Shown: one piece after another, positions 19,042 through 28,119 of the stretch
How the letters are laid out: each line of letters begins with the position of its first letter
Numbering within the stretch: position 1 is the stretch's first letter
Source: an uncultured Clostridia bacterium
GTDB lineage: Bacteria > Bacillota > Clostridia > Oscillospirales > Acutalibacteraceae
DNA: 64,000 nucleotides
Reading direction: 5' to 3'
Assembly: GCA_944412495.1 (NCBI GenBank)
Contig: CALYBL010000017.1
Coordinates: forward strand, 1 to 64,000
Notes under the pieces: model-generated
Seen by the model: only the letters and a program-made list of their open reading frames with translations
What the model was told of the DNA's origin: nothing
Databases searched by the model: none
Translations under genes and position numbers: made by a program

Positions 19042-19476
19042 GTGCTGACAATCTTTATCGGGCAATACGAGCATAACATAGACAAAAAGGGCAGGATGTT
19101 CATACCCGCAAAATTTAAGGAGGGTATGGGCGAAAGCTTTATCGTAGCTCAGGGACTTGAGCGCAAGCACTGCCTGTTTATATATACTCAGAGCGAATGG
19201 TCAAAGCTTGAGGAGAAGATATCGGCACAGCCCTACTCAAAATCACAAAAGCTAAAGCGCTTTCTTTACTCCGGTGCTGCCGAGCTGGAATGCGACGCTC
19301 AGGGCAGGGTGCTGCTTCCGCAGACGCTGCGCCAGTATGCCGGGCTTACCGATTCGGCGGTGATAGTCGGCACCGGTGCCACCATAGAGATATGGAACAA
19401 GGAAAACTGGGAGCGCGAGAATCAGGAGATATCCTCCGATGTAGTGATGGATATACTCGAGGAGATAGATTTCTAA
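19042..19476 (+). CDS. mraZ: transcriptional regulator MraZ
   Basis: DNA-binding regulator of the dcw cluster, related to AbrB and assembling as a ring. The protein has the two MraZ repeats: GQYEHNIDKKGRMFIPAKF near the start, and LECDAQGRVLLPQTLRQYAG in the second half. There is no ATG. A GTG at 19042 is the conventional choice and would give 144 residues, but it overlaps the ribosome site (GAGGGGGTG, ending 19044). The codon at the right distance and at the position where homologues start (M-F-x-G) is ATC at 19051, giving 141 residues. The two cannot be separated from sequence alone; see findings. Confidence 0.93.
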   Translation: MLTIFIGQYEHNIDKKGRMFIPAKFKEGMGESFIVAQGLERKHCLFIYTQSEWSKLEEKISAQPYSKSQKLKRFLYSGAAELECDAQGRVLLPQTLRQYAGLTDSAVIVGTGATIEIWNKENWERENQEISSDVVMDILEEIDF

Positions 19477-19660
19477 GACGGTGGTTTTGCCGGCGCTGGG
19501 GACACGCTATTTGTGCTTCTAACATCAGTCCGTCGGATGTTTCTCCTTAAAAGAGTTAAGAAGCGGGCAGGATTGCTTTTTACGGCTGACACTGAGCCGC
19601 AAGAAGAAAAAGTCATTATAAAATCAGGCTGCAAAAGCTTTTAGGCTGCGGTGAGGATAT

Positions 19661-20620
19661 ATGGAATTCAATCACAGACCGGTGATGCTCAATGAGGCAG
19701 TGGCGTCGCTGGACATAAAGCCGTCAGGCATATATATAGATGCTACAGCCGGCGGAGGAGGGCACTCCTTTGAGATTGCCAGGCGTCTTGGCGAGGCGGA
19801 AGGCAAAGCGCCGGCGGGGACTTTCACTCCGGGCAGGCTGATATGCCTCGACCGCGACCCGGACGCCGTGAAGGCGGCAGGCGAGCGCCTCAAAGCTTTT
19901 GAGAATGTAACAATAATAAATATAAACTATTCGCAGATAGACGAGGCCGCAGCGCGGGCGGGCATAGACAAGGCTGACGGCGTGCTGATGGATTTGGGGG
20001 TTTCCTCCTTTCAGCTTGACGAGACGCAGCGCGGGTTTTCATATCACTCCGACGCACCGCTTGACATGAGGATGGACAAGCAGGGCAGGTCCGCCGCCGA
20101 CATTGTCAACGGATGTGATGAGTCGGAAATAGCCGACATTCTTTATCAGTATGCCGATGAAAAATACAGCCGCCGCATAGCCGCGGCGATAGTAAGCGCC
20201 AGACAGAAGGCGAGGATAGAAACTACAAGACAGCTCAGCGACATAGTCGCTTCGGCCGTGCCGGCGGCCTACCGTAAAAGCCGTCACCCGGCGAGAAAGA
20301 CCTTTCAGGCTATAAGAATGGCGGTAAACGAGGAGCTTTATCATCTAAAGGCGGGACTTGAGAGGGCCTTTGAGCTGCTTAAAAGCGGAGGGAGGCTGTC
20401 GGTGATAACCTTCCATTCCATTGAGGACAGGGTGGTAAAGCAGTATTTTGCCTCTCTCTGTCAGGGCTGTACATGCCCGAAGGATTTCCCGGTATGCGTG
20501 TGCGGGAATACGCCTAAGGGTAAGCTGCTCTACAAAAAGCCGCTGGTACCGTCAAAAGAGGAAATAGAGTCAAACAACCGCAGCCGCAGCGCCAAGCTGC
20601 GCACCATAATAAAACTATAA
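19661..20620 (+). CDS. rsmH: 16S rRNA (cytosine(1402)-N4)-methyltransferase RsmH (MraW)
   Basis: Methylates N4 of C1402 in the decoding centre of 16S rRNA. The 319 residues match the family: N-terminal FNHRPVMLNEAVASL, SAM loop DATAGGGGHS, then DGVLMDLGVSSFQLDETQRG, RGDQ-like inserted helical domain (about 110-215), ARKTFQAIRMAVNEEL and VITFHSIEDRVVK, with the Cys-rich CQGCTCPKDFPVCVCG tail region. The ATG at 19661 follows GTGAGGAT. A 184-bp spacer separates it from mraZ. Confidence 0.96.
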   Translation: MEFNHRPVMLNEAVASLDIKPSGIYIDATAGGGGHSFEIARRLGEAEGKAPAGTFTPGRLICLDRDPDAVKAAGERLKAFENVTIININYSQIDEAAARAGIDKADGVLMDLGVSSFQLDETQRGFSYHSDAPLDMRMDKQGRSAADIVNGCDESEIADILYQYADEKYSRRIAAAIVSARQKARIETTRQLSDIVASAVPAAYRKSRHPARKTFQAIRMAVNEELYHLKAGLERAFELLKSGGRLSVITFHSIEDRVVKQYFASLCQGCTCPKDFPVCVCGNTPKGKLLYKKPLVPSKEEIESNNRSRSAKLRTIIKL

Positions 20621-20639
20621 TCGGAAAGCAGGATTAAAT

Positions 20640-21170
20640 GTGAATACTTCCCGAAAGAACTACGGTCAATATAATACGTCCTCGGCTTATGACTTCGAGC
20701 TTTTCATGCCCAAGCGCAAGGAGGAAAAGCAGGGCAAAAAGGGCAAGATTGTAAGGATTTCTGATACTCCGGCGCAGAAAGACAGGCAGGAGCAGCAGCG
20801 CCGCAGGGCCGCGTCGGCGGCACTCAGGGCGAGAGTGAGCACGATGGCCGTATCAATGATGATAGTCGCTATGGTGTGCGCCATGATATATCTCAGGATA
20901 GAGGTGACCGACGCCAGCCGCGAGCTAAGCGAGCTCAAATCGCAGGCAGATGTGCTAAAAAGCGAAGAAAACCGCCTGCGCATGGAGCTGGAGAATAAGA
21001 TGTCCCTGGCCAATATCGAGGAGCAGGCCGCCGCACTCGGCATGCAGAAGGCGGACGCGGGGCAGGTAAGCTATGTGCGCGTAAACGGAGCACAGACGGC
21101 TGAAGACAGCGATACTACAGGCGCGGCGGAGACTGCGGATGCGGCTGTGACCGACGGGGCTCAGAATTGA
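20640..21170 (+). CDS. ftsL: FtsL-like septum protein
   Basis: 176 residues of bitopic membrane protein in the ftsL position between rsmH and the division penicillin-binding protein. Basic cytoplasmic N-terminus (1-65), one membrane segment (about 68-86; VSTMAVSMMIVAMVCAMIYL), a leucine-zipper-like coiled coil (about 90-135) and an acidic Ala/Thr tail. FtsL bridges FtsQ/DivIB and DivIC to the septal FtsW-PBP pair. Sequence identity is always low in this family, so the call rests on topology and order. Start is GTG at 20640, after AAGCAGGA, 19 bp from rsmH. Confidence 0.85.
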   Translation: MNTSRKNYGQYNTSSAYDFELFMPKRKEEKQGKKGKIVRISDTPAQKDRQEQQRRRAASAALRARVSTMAVSMMIVAMVCAMIYLRIEVTDASRELSELKSQADVLKSEENRLRMELENKMSLANIEEQAAALGMQKADAGQVSYVRVNGAQTAEDSDTTGAAETADAAVTDGAQN

Positions 21171-21210
21171 GCAAAGCGGAGGATGCGGCACCGTACGGGA
21201 ATAAATATAT

Positions 21211-21250
21211 AACACGAGAGTTGGAGCATAAACGTTTTGACTCTCGTGTT
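21211..21250 (+). other. hairpin between ftsL and the division PBP gene
   Basis: AACACGAGAGT at 21211-21221 pairs with ACTCTCGTGTT at 21240-21250 (11 bp, 18-nt loop). There is no T run after it. It could modulate read-through or RNA processing within the dcw cluster. Confidence 0.5.
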
Positions 21251-21335
21251 GGAGTATATAAGTGTAATTATTTCCCAGTGCTTTAAATACAATTTAATGA
21301 TATATTAAATGTAACTTCACAAGGGTGGTAACAAA

Positions 21336-23555
21336 ATGGCGAAGGGTCCTACACGGGAAATGTGGAAAAGAATACTGGCGATAATGATAGCGGTGTGCAT
21401 ATTGGCGTTCGGCACGATAGGCGTGCGCCTGTTCGGCCTTATGGTAGTGGACGCGGAGGAATATCAGGCGAAGGCGCTTTCGCAGCAGCTTAAGGATATA
21501 ACGATAGAGCCCAAGCGCGGCGCCATTTACGACCGAAATATGAATTATCTCGCCACCTCGAGCACGGCGTGGACGATATATATATCGCCGAATGACATTG
21601 AGACCGAGGAGGAGCGGGAGCTGGTTGTAAACGGCCTCTCGGAGATACTCGGCATTGACGCCGAGACCATACGCGAGAAGACGCTCAAAAACAATCAGTA
21701 TGAGATAATAAAGCGCCAGGTGGAAAAGCCGGAGACCGACGAGGTGCGCGCTTATATTTCCGAGCACGGACTCGGCTCTACCATAGGCATAAGCGAGACG
21801 ACGAAGCGCTATTACCCCAATGACAATCTTGCGTCGTCGGTGCTGGGCTTTGTCGGCACCGAAAATCAGGGCCTTTACGGACTTGAAAGCCAGTATGACA
21901 GCGTGCTTCAGGGCGTGAGCGGCAGGATAATCGCCTCCAAAAACGCGAAGGGTGAGGATATGCCGTTTACATATCAGAAGATTATCGAGGCTGAGGAGGG
22001 CAACTCCTTGGTGCTGACGATAGATTCGACCATACAGTATTATGTGGAAAATGCGCTGTCCAAGGCCGTTATCGACAACAACGTGCAGGAGCGCGGCTGT
22101 GCCATAGCCATGAATGTCAACACCGGCGAGATACTTGCAATGGCGACAAAGCCCGACTTTAATCCAAACGAGCCCTTTACCATATACGACGCGGATGATG
22201 CCGCCTACATAGAAACACTGACAGGAGAGGAGAAAACCGCGGCGATAACCGAGGCGCAGTATAAGCAATGGCGAAACAAGGCCATTACAGAGGTTTATTA
22301 CCCCGGCTCGGTGTTTAAGATTGTCACCGGCTCTGCGGCGATTGAAGAGGGTGTGGTAAACGCCAATTCCACCTTCGACTGCTCCGGCAGCATACAGATA
22401 GCTGACACAATATTCAGATGCCACAAGAGAAGCGGCCACGGCCACCAGAATTTGATGGAGGTTTTCCAGAATTCCTGCAACCCTGCCTTTATACTTATGG
22501 GTCAGGGACTTGGAGCCGAAACCTTCTTCAAATATTTCAAGGCATACGGACTTACGGAAAAAACCGGCATAGACCTCCCCGGCGAGGAAATGTCGATATA
22601 TTATACCGCCGAGCAGATGGGCCCGGTTGAGCTTGCATCGGAGTCCTTCGGCCAGACGATAAACGTCACGCCCATTCAGCTCATAACTGCAATTGCAGCT
22701 TCAGTAAACGGCGGATATCTCGTACAGCCTCACGTAGTCAAGCAGATAATAGATTCCGACGGAAATGTAGTGGAAAATATCGAGCCGGAGGTAAAGCGTC
22801 AGGTTATATCCGAGGAAACGTCGCTATATATGCGCGAGCTGCTGGAAAATGTCGTTACCAACGGCTCCGGCAAGAACGCCTATGTGGCGGGATACCGTGT
22901 CGGCGGCAAGACGGGTACATCGCAGAAGCAGAATCTGAAAAATGAAGACGGATCGATAACCAAGTACATCTCATCTTTCTGCGGAATTGCACCGGCAGAT
23001 GATCCGGAGATAGCAATAATAGTTCTGCTGGATGAGGCCAATGTTGACAACTACTACGGAAGCGCCATAGCCGCTCCGGTGGTGGGACAGATACTTGAAG
23101 AAGTATTGCCGTATTTGGAAATCGAGGCAGTATATACAGAAGAAGAGCTTGCAAAAATGGACATAAAGGTGCCTGACGTTCAGGGGGAATCGGTAGAGGA
23201 AGCCAAAAGCGCCATAAGCGCGGCAGGACTCAACGCCACGGTAATAGGCGACGGCGACACTGTGCAGCGCCAGGTGCCGTCAGGTCAGCAGAGCATCTCC
23301 GACGGAGGCACGGTCGTGTTATATACCGGAGACCCGCTTGAGAAGAGTATGACGACGGTGCCGAATCTGCTTAACATGACACCGGCGCAGGTGAACAGTG
23401 CGGCGGCGGCAGCAAAGATAAACGTGAGCTTCAGCGGCACCGGCGTGTCTGGCAGCCAGCTGCTGTCGTATCAGCAGAGCGTGGCCGAGGGTACGCAGGT
23501 GGAGGCAGGAACAACCATAACGGTGTACTTCCGCCACAACGATTCCAGCGATTAA
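21336..23555 (+). CDS. ftsI: division-type class B penicillin-binding protein with two PASTA domains
   Basis: Septal or spore-cortex transpeptidase that cross-links peptidoglycan outside the membrane. The 739 residues show a single N-terminal membrane anchor (about 13-33), the PBP dimerisation domain (RGAIYDRN, YYPNDNLASSVLGFVG), and the transpeptidase with SxxK (SVFK near 325), SxN (SCN near 380) and KTG (KTGTSQ near 526). Two PASTA repeats fill about 605-735 (VPDVQGESVEEAKSAISAAG, VPNLLNMTPAQVNSA). PASTA domains and one gene in this place fit the SpoVD/PBP2x group; whether it serves vegetative division, sporulation or both is not decidable here. Start ATG 21336, after AAGGGTGG. Confidence 0.93.
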   Translation: MAKGPTREMWKRILAIMIAVCILAFGTIGVRLFGLMVVDAEEYQAKALSQQLKDITIEPKRGAIYDRNMNYLATSSTAWTIYISPNDIETEEERELVVNGLSEILGIDAETIREKTLKNNQYEIIKRQVEKPETDEVRAYISEHGLGSTIGISETTKRYYPNDNLASSVLGFVGTENQGLYGLESQYDSVLQGVSGRIIASKNAKGEDMPFTYQKIIEAEEGNSLVLTIDSTIQYYVENALSKAVIDNNVQERGCAIAMNVNTGEILAMATKPDFNPNEPFTIYDADDAAYIETLTGEEKTAAITEAQYKQWRNKAITEVYYPGSVFKIVTGSAAIEEGVVNANSTFDCSGSIQIADTIFRCHKRSGHGHQNLMEVFQNSCNPAFILMGQGLGAETFFKYFKAYGLTEKTGIDLPGEEMSIYYTAEQMGPVELASESFGQTINVTPIQLITAIAASVNGGYLVQPHVVKQIIDSDGNVVENIEPEVKRQVISEETSLYMRELLENVVTNGSGKNAYVAGYRVGGKTGTSQKQNLKNEDGSITKYISSFCGIAPADDPEIAIIVLLDEANVDNYYGSAIAAPVVGQILEEVLPYLEIEAVYTEEELAKMDIKVPDVQGESVEEAKSAISAAGLNATVIGDGDTVQRQVPSGQQSISDGGTVVLYTGDPLEKSMTTVPNLLNMTPAQVNSAAAAAKINVSFSGTGVSGSQLLSYQQSVAEGTQVEAGTTITVYFRHNDSSD

Positions 23556-23721
23556 CGGTAATATGTTCTGCCGCCGGCGTTCGGTGCATTATCATGAATA
23601 AGGGCGGCATGCTTTTATAAGAGCGCCGGAGATGGCCTTGGCATATCTCCGGCCTTCTGCGGCATAACGGCACATCAGGCAGATAAAAATATATACAGCA
23701 TATCAGAAGGAGCAGGTCAGT

Positions 23722-25146
23722 ATGAGGTTGGGCGATATAATAAACGCGGGCAATATGTCGGATATCGAAATCACGGGAATAACCGCCGATTCGAGAAATG
23801 TCAGGGAGGGCAGCGTGTTTGTCTGCATAAAGGGCCGCACGGCCGACGGCCACGATTTTGCAAGGCAGGCCGCTGATATGGGCGCCGCCGCGATAATCGC
23901 GGAGCACGATACCGGCATACCGCAGCAGGTAATAGTTGAGGACACACGAAGGGCCTACGCGGTGATGTGTGCAAACTATTTCGGCCGTCCCGCCGACAGA
24001 CTTAAGCTTATCGGCGTCACCGGAACAAACGGCAAGACAACCGTTACCTTTCTAATAAAGCAGATACTTGAGAAGCTCGGCAGGAAAAGCGGACTCATAG
24101 GCACTATACAGAACATGATGGGCGACAGGGTGCTGCCGGCGAAATACACTACACCCGACCCGTATGAGCTCAACTCACTGTTTTCGCTCATGCTCAAGTC
24201 GGGCTGCGAGTATGCCGTCATGGAGGTGTCGTCGCAGGCGCTCGACCAGCAGCGGGTTTACGGGCTTCAATTTGAGCAGGCGATATTCACTAATTTCACA
24301 CAGGACCATCTCGACTATCACGGCACGCTGGAAAATTATTTCGCTGCCAAAAAAATGCTTTTTTCTATGTGCGGCACAGCTATAATAAATAAGGACGACC
24401 AGAAGTCGGGCGAGCTTATCGACGGAATAAAGTGCCGTGTACAAACATATTCTTTAAAGGACAAATCGTCGGACTTTGCCGCTGAGAATGTTGAAATAAG
24501 GGCAGACGGCGTAAGCTACGACCTTGTGCACGGCGGTGCCTCAACACGCATAACGGTAGGGCTTCCCGGCAGATTCTCCGTTTATAATTCCCTTGCGGCG
24601 GCGGCAAGTGCATGCCTTTTGGGTATGCCGGCGGGGGATGTGGCCGGGGCTATGTCACAGATAGGCGGCGTAAAGGGGAGAATGGAGGTAGTGCCAACCG
24701 GCCGCGACTTTACTGTTATAATAGACTATGCCCACACGCCCGATGCGCTTGAGAACGTATGCAAGGCGCTTGACGGCATAAAGTCAGGGCGGCTTGTCAC
24801 GCTGTTTGGCTGCGGCGGCAACCGGGATAAGGGCAAGCGCCCGTTAATGGCCAAAACGGCAGCCGAAAATTCCGACTTTGTCATAATAACCTCTGATAAC
24901 CCGAGAAACGAGGAGCCCGGCGGGATTATTAAGGATATACTCACAGGGCTTGAGGGCTGCGATACTCCATATGTAGTGGTTGAGGACAGGATAGAGGCCA
25001 TTAATTATGCCGTACAGCACGCTCAAAAGGACGATATAATCCTGCTCGCCGGAAAGGGCCATGAGACATATCAGATTCTTAAGGGAGGCAAGGTCATAGA
25101 GCTTGATGAGCGCAAAGAGGTTGCAAAAGCGCTGAGCATGCTATGA
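23722..25146 (+). CDS. murE: UDP-MurNAc-L-Ala-D-Glu--meso-diaminopimelate ligase MurE
   Basis: Cytoplasmic ligase that adds the third amino acid of the peptidoglycan stem. The 474 residues have the UDP-binding N-domain, the P-loop GVTGTNGKTTVT (near 98), the central ATPase core with VMEVSSQAL and FTNFTQDHLDYHG, and the C-domain motif SDNPRNEEP. DNPR marks meso-diaminopimelate rather than lysine as substrate, so the wall should be of the DAP type. The ATG at 23722 follows AAGGAGCAGG. In most dcw clusters murF follows; here a 330-bp gap leads to mraY instead. Confidence 0.96.
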   Translation: MRLGDIINAGNMSDIEITGITADSRNVREGSVFVCIKGRTADGHDFARQAADMGAAAIIAEHDTGIPQQVIVEDTRRAYAVMCANYFGRPADRLKLIGVTGTNGKTTVTFLIKQILEKLGRKSGLIGTIQNMMGDRVLPAKYTTPDPYELNSLFSLMLKSGCEYAVMEVSSQALDQQRVYGLQFEQAIFTNFTQDHLDYHGTLENYFAAKKMLFSMCGTAIINKDDQKSGELIDGIKCRVQTYSLKDKSSDFAAENVEIRADGVSYDLVHGGASTRITVGLPGRFSVYNSLAAAASACLLGMPAGDVAGAMSQIGGVKGRMEVVPTGRDFTVIIDYAHTPDALENVCKALDGIKSGRLVTLFGCGGNRDKGKRPLMAKTAAENSDFVIITSDNPRNEEPGGIIKDILTGLEGCDTPYVVVEDRIEAINYAVQHAQKDDIILLAGKGHETYQILKGGKVIELDERKEVAKALSML

Positions 25147-25485
25147 TTAAGCCGTGCTTAACACGGAGGCATTCTGCATAGCCGCTCAGACGGGCAAAAC
25201 AGTACCGGCTAAAGCCTTGACTCGGCGTTCCGGTATCCGATGCTGACGCCGCCTGTGTCAGGCAGCATTCGTAATAAAACGCCGGCCGGAGCAAAAGCTT
25301 TTATAAAGCAATGCGCCTGAGGAGTGTTCCGCTACCTGCGCCAGCAGAGAAAATATCTTTGATTGACATCGGGCGCATCAGAATATATCATAAAATGTGG
25401 AGAATATACCGGACGCGGCCGCAGCATGATAATGCGGCGGCAAGGAGTGCGCACGGTTTTCGTATAAAACGGAGAGGTGGAAAAT
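25147..25485 (+). other. murE-mraY spacer (usual place of murF)
   Basis: 339 bp with no coding sequence; translated in six frames by eye, it shows no MurF motif. It carries the mraY promoter near its centre. Confidence 0.55.
25363..25391 (+). promoter_or_regulatory. internal promoter before mraY
   Basis: TTGACA at 25363-25368, 17 bp, TATCAT at 25386-25391. A near-consensus sigma-A promoter 95 bp before the mraY start, so the second half of the dcw cluster can be transcribed independently. Confidence 0.7.
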
Positions 25486-26514
25486 ATGGACGGCATGATT
25501 CCTGTTGCGGCGGCGCTTATAGCCTTTGCGGCTACAGCCCTTTCGGGAAAGATTGTAATTCCAATTCTAAGAAAGCTTAAATACGGGCAGACTATTCTTG
25601 AGATAGGGCCGAAATGGCACAAGAAGAAGCAGGGCATACCGACCATGGGCGGCATTATGTTCATCATCGGCCTGATAATAGCCGTGGCGGCGGTGTTTGC
25701 GATAGCGCCCATCATAAACGCTACGGGAATTCTGAATGAATTCTCGCGCTCTGAGGACCTCATACCGCTTATCTCCGGCATAGGCTTGGCGATAGGCATG
25801 GGCGCCATAGGCTTTATCGATGACTATATAAAGGTAGTAAAAAAGCGCAATTTAGGGCTCAGCGCACGGCAGAAGACCATGCTCCAGCTCATTGTCGCCG
25901 TGGCGTATTTAGTGTCTATCTACATGGGCGGCATGAGGTATACGAAGATACCGTTTATCGGCACGATAGACGTTTCGTCGGGGATAGGGCTTGTGTTCTG
26001 GCCGATAGCTCTGATATTCATATACGGCTTTGTAAACGCCGTTAACCTTACCGACGGCATAGACGGGCTGGCCTCGTCTGTTACCTTCATCGTTGCCGTG
26101 TTTTTTATGGTGCTTTCGATACTTCAGTCAAGATACGGCTTTAACATGCTCTCTGCTGCACTGGCCGGCGCGTGTGTGGGCTTTTTGGTCTGGAACATGA
26201 ACCCCGCCAAGGTGTTTATGGGCGATACCGGCTCGCTCTTTCTGGGCGGCATGGTGGTGGCGCTCGCATTTGGCTCAGGATATCCGATATTCCTGTTTTT
26301 GAGTGGTATAATATATCTTGTCGAGGCCATGTCGGTAGTTATTCAGGTGACGTATTACAAGCGCACAAAGAAGCGCCTGTTTAAAATGAGCCCGATACAT
26401 CATCATTTTGAAATGTCCGGCTGGAGCGAGAACAAGATAGTGCTTGTGTTTTCGTCGATAACAGTGATAGGCTCGCTTGTTGCGCTGCTGCTGTTTTTGC
26501 TGGGCGCAAAATGA
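25486..26514 (+). CDS. mraY: phospho-MurNAc-pentapeptide transferase MraY
   Basis: Makes lipid I at the membrane by transferring phospho-MurNAc-pentapeptide to undecaprenyl phosphate. About 342 residues with ten hydrophobic segments. Signature stretches are KKKQGIPTMGGIMF, GFIDDYIKVVKKRN (the catalytic Asp pair), NLTDGIDGLA, FMGDTGSLFLGG and the C-terminal MSPIHHHFE. I use the ATG at 25486, with GGAGAGGTGG 5 bp upstream; the in-frame GTG at 25477 lies within that ribosome site. Confidence 0.96.
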   Translation: MDGMIPVAAALIAFAATALSGKIVIPILRKLKYGQTILEIGPKWHKKKQGIPTMGGIMFIIGLIIAVAAVFAIAPIINATGILNEFSRSEDLIPLISGIGLAIGMGAIGFIDDYIKVVKKRNLGLSARQKTMLQLIVAVAYLVSIYMGGMRYTKIPFIGTIDVSSGIGLVFWPIALIFIYGFVNAVNLTDGIDGLASSVTFIVAVFFMVLSILQSRYGFNMLSAALAGACVGFLVWNMNPAKVFMGDTGSLFLGGMVVALAFGSGYPIFLFLSGIIYLVEAMSVVIQVTYYKRTKKRLFKMSPIHHHFEMSGWSENKIVLVFSSITVIGSLVALLLFLLGAK

Positions 26515-26859
26515 CATACTGTTAACCGATTATAGAAACGGACGTGTCCGTGAGCGCGGCGCTTCGGCAGGCGCTTTATTATATATGAAGCTTTGGGCTT
26601 TAATAGGCAGAGTCCCATTTTGACGGAGAAGAATTCCGTCAAAACGTGCCAGGTATTCGCTTTGCGGCGGTGATATGTGAAGGCCAATCAATGCACGCTT
26701 GGAACGCATTGTGAGAATAAAATGTGCATTTGAGAAGCTGCGCAGAAAGTGCTGCGTTTGACCGGCGCGACTCACCTCTGCACATTCGCAGTTGAGGGCT
26801 GAGTCTTTTGAATAAAACCCCGGCGTATACCGGAGCTTGCAGTAAGAGAGGTAATGGCA
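26515..26859. other. mraY-ftsW spacer (usual place of murD)
   Basis: 345 bp without a gene; several short overlapping minus-strand frames lack ribosome sites. No MurD motif is visible in any frame, and no promoter with good spacing was seen. Confidence 0.5.
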
Positions 26860-28032
26860 ATGGCATTGGACGGAAAAAGGAATATAAAAAGGCCGCAGCG
26901 CCAGCCGTCCGAGCGCAGGTTCAGGCTTTTTGAGACCGGAAAAATGGATATCACGTTTTTTACGCTTGTCGTGGTACTGCTTACCATAGGGCTTATTATG
27001 CTTTTCTCTGCAAGCTATGTCTATGCCTATTCCTACTACGGCAACAGCTACCATTTCATAAGCCGGCAGGCGATTTTTGCCGTGGCGGGAGTCGGCATAA
27101 TGTATTTTCTGTCACGCGTGGATTATCACATATACAGAAAGGCCGCGTGGCCGCTGTATGTTTTGTCTGTGATACTGCTTATAGTGGTTTTGATACTTGA
27201 CCCGGCCGTCGGCGACTTCCACCGGTGGATTGTCATAGGTCCTATAAACTTCCAGCCGTCGGAAATAGCAAAGTTTGCGATAGTCATTCTATTTGCGCAT
27301 CTTATCTCCAAAAACTACGACCAGATGAAAAGGTTTACCTTCGGCATACTGTTTTTGGGGATATTACTGCTCATAGTATGCGGGCTTATAGTTGTTGAGA
27401 CGCACCTGTCGGCGACGCTGCTTATAGGCATGATGGGCGTTGTGCTGATGATAGTGGGCGGCATAAAGCTTAAATATGTCGGTATCGCGGCCATTGCCGG
27501 CATAGGACTTGGCATATTGGCGATTGTCACCGGGATAGTCGATTACGGCAGCGACAGGATAACCTACTGGCTGCATCCGGAGGAGGACCCTATGGGCCTT
27601 GGCTTCCAGACGCTGCAGTCGCTTTACGCCATAGGCTCGGGCGGCTTCTGGGGCAGGGGGCTTGGCAACTCCATACAGAAATTTTTGTGGGTGCCGGAGC
27701 CGCAGAACGACTTTATCTTCGCCATAGTCTGCGAGGAGGTCGGCTTTATCGGAGCGCTGGTCATAATCATACTGTTCGTGCTGCTGGTGTGGCGCGGCTT
27801 TGTAATCGCCATGCGTGCGCCGGATAAATTCGGCACGCTCATAGCGGTGGGGCTCACCTTCCAGGTAGGGCTTCAGGCGGCGCTCAACATATTGGTCGTG
27901 ACGAATACCATACCAAATACCGGCATATCGCTGCCGTTTTTCAGCTACGGCGGCACGGCGCTTTTAATGCTGCTGGCGGAGATGGGTGTTGTTTTGTCGA
28001 TATCACGCAAATGCAATCTGGAAAAGCGATAG
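26860..28032 (+). CDS. ftsW: septal lipid II polymerase FtsW (SEDS family)
   Basis: Peptidoglycan glycosyltransferase of the SEDS family, acting with the division PBP. About 390 residues with a basic N-terminal tail (1-30) and ten membrane segments. Diagnostic stretches are GDFHRWIVIGPINFQPSEIA, the large extracytoplasmic loop with QTLQSLYAIGSGGFWGRGLG, PEPQNDFIFAIVCEE, which holds the catalytic-loop residues, and NTGISLPFFSYGGTALL. The ATG at 26860 lies 8 bp after GAGAGG; the ATG at 26854 is too close to it. SpoVE is a sporulation paralogue with the same motifs, but position favours FtsW. Confidence 0.94.
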   Translation: MALDGKRNIKRPQRQPSERRFRLFETGKMDITFFTLVVVLLTIGLIMLFSASYVYAYSYYGNSYHFISRQAIFAVAGVGIMYFLSRVDYHIYRKAAWPLYVLSVILLIVVLILDPAVGDFHRWIVIGPINFQPSEIAKFAIVILFAHLISKNYDQMKRFTFGILFLGILLLIVCGLIVVETHLSATLLIGMMGVVLMIVGGIKLKYVGIAAIAGIGLGILAIVTGIVDYGSDRITYWLHPEEDPMGLGFQTLQSLYAIGSGGFWGRGLGNSIQKFLWVPEPQNDFIFAIVCEEVGFIGALVIIILFVLLVWRGFVIAMRAPDKFGTLIAVGLTFQVGLQAALNILVVTNTIPNTGISLPFFSYGGTALLMLLAEMGVVLSISRKCNLEKR

Positions 28033-28119
28033 CGTAGCTGAGCCGCTTTTATCATTTTAGACTTGGTCAAGGCCGTGCTGAGGTGCAGGACTTTGGCAAA
28101 TATGAAAGAGGTGCTGTGT

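Noticed and set aside
21294..22445. Minus-strand frame of 383 codons opposite the division PBP gene
   Set aside because: Entirely antisense to a well-supported gene with SxxK, SxN and KTG motifs; no ribosome site.
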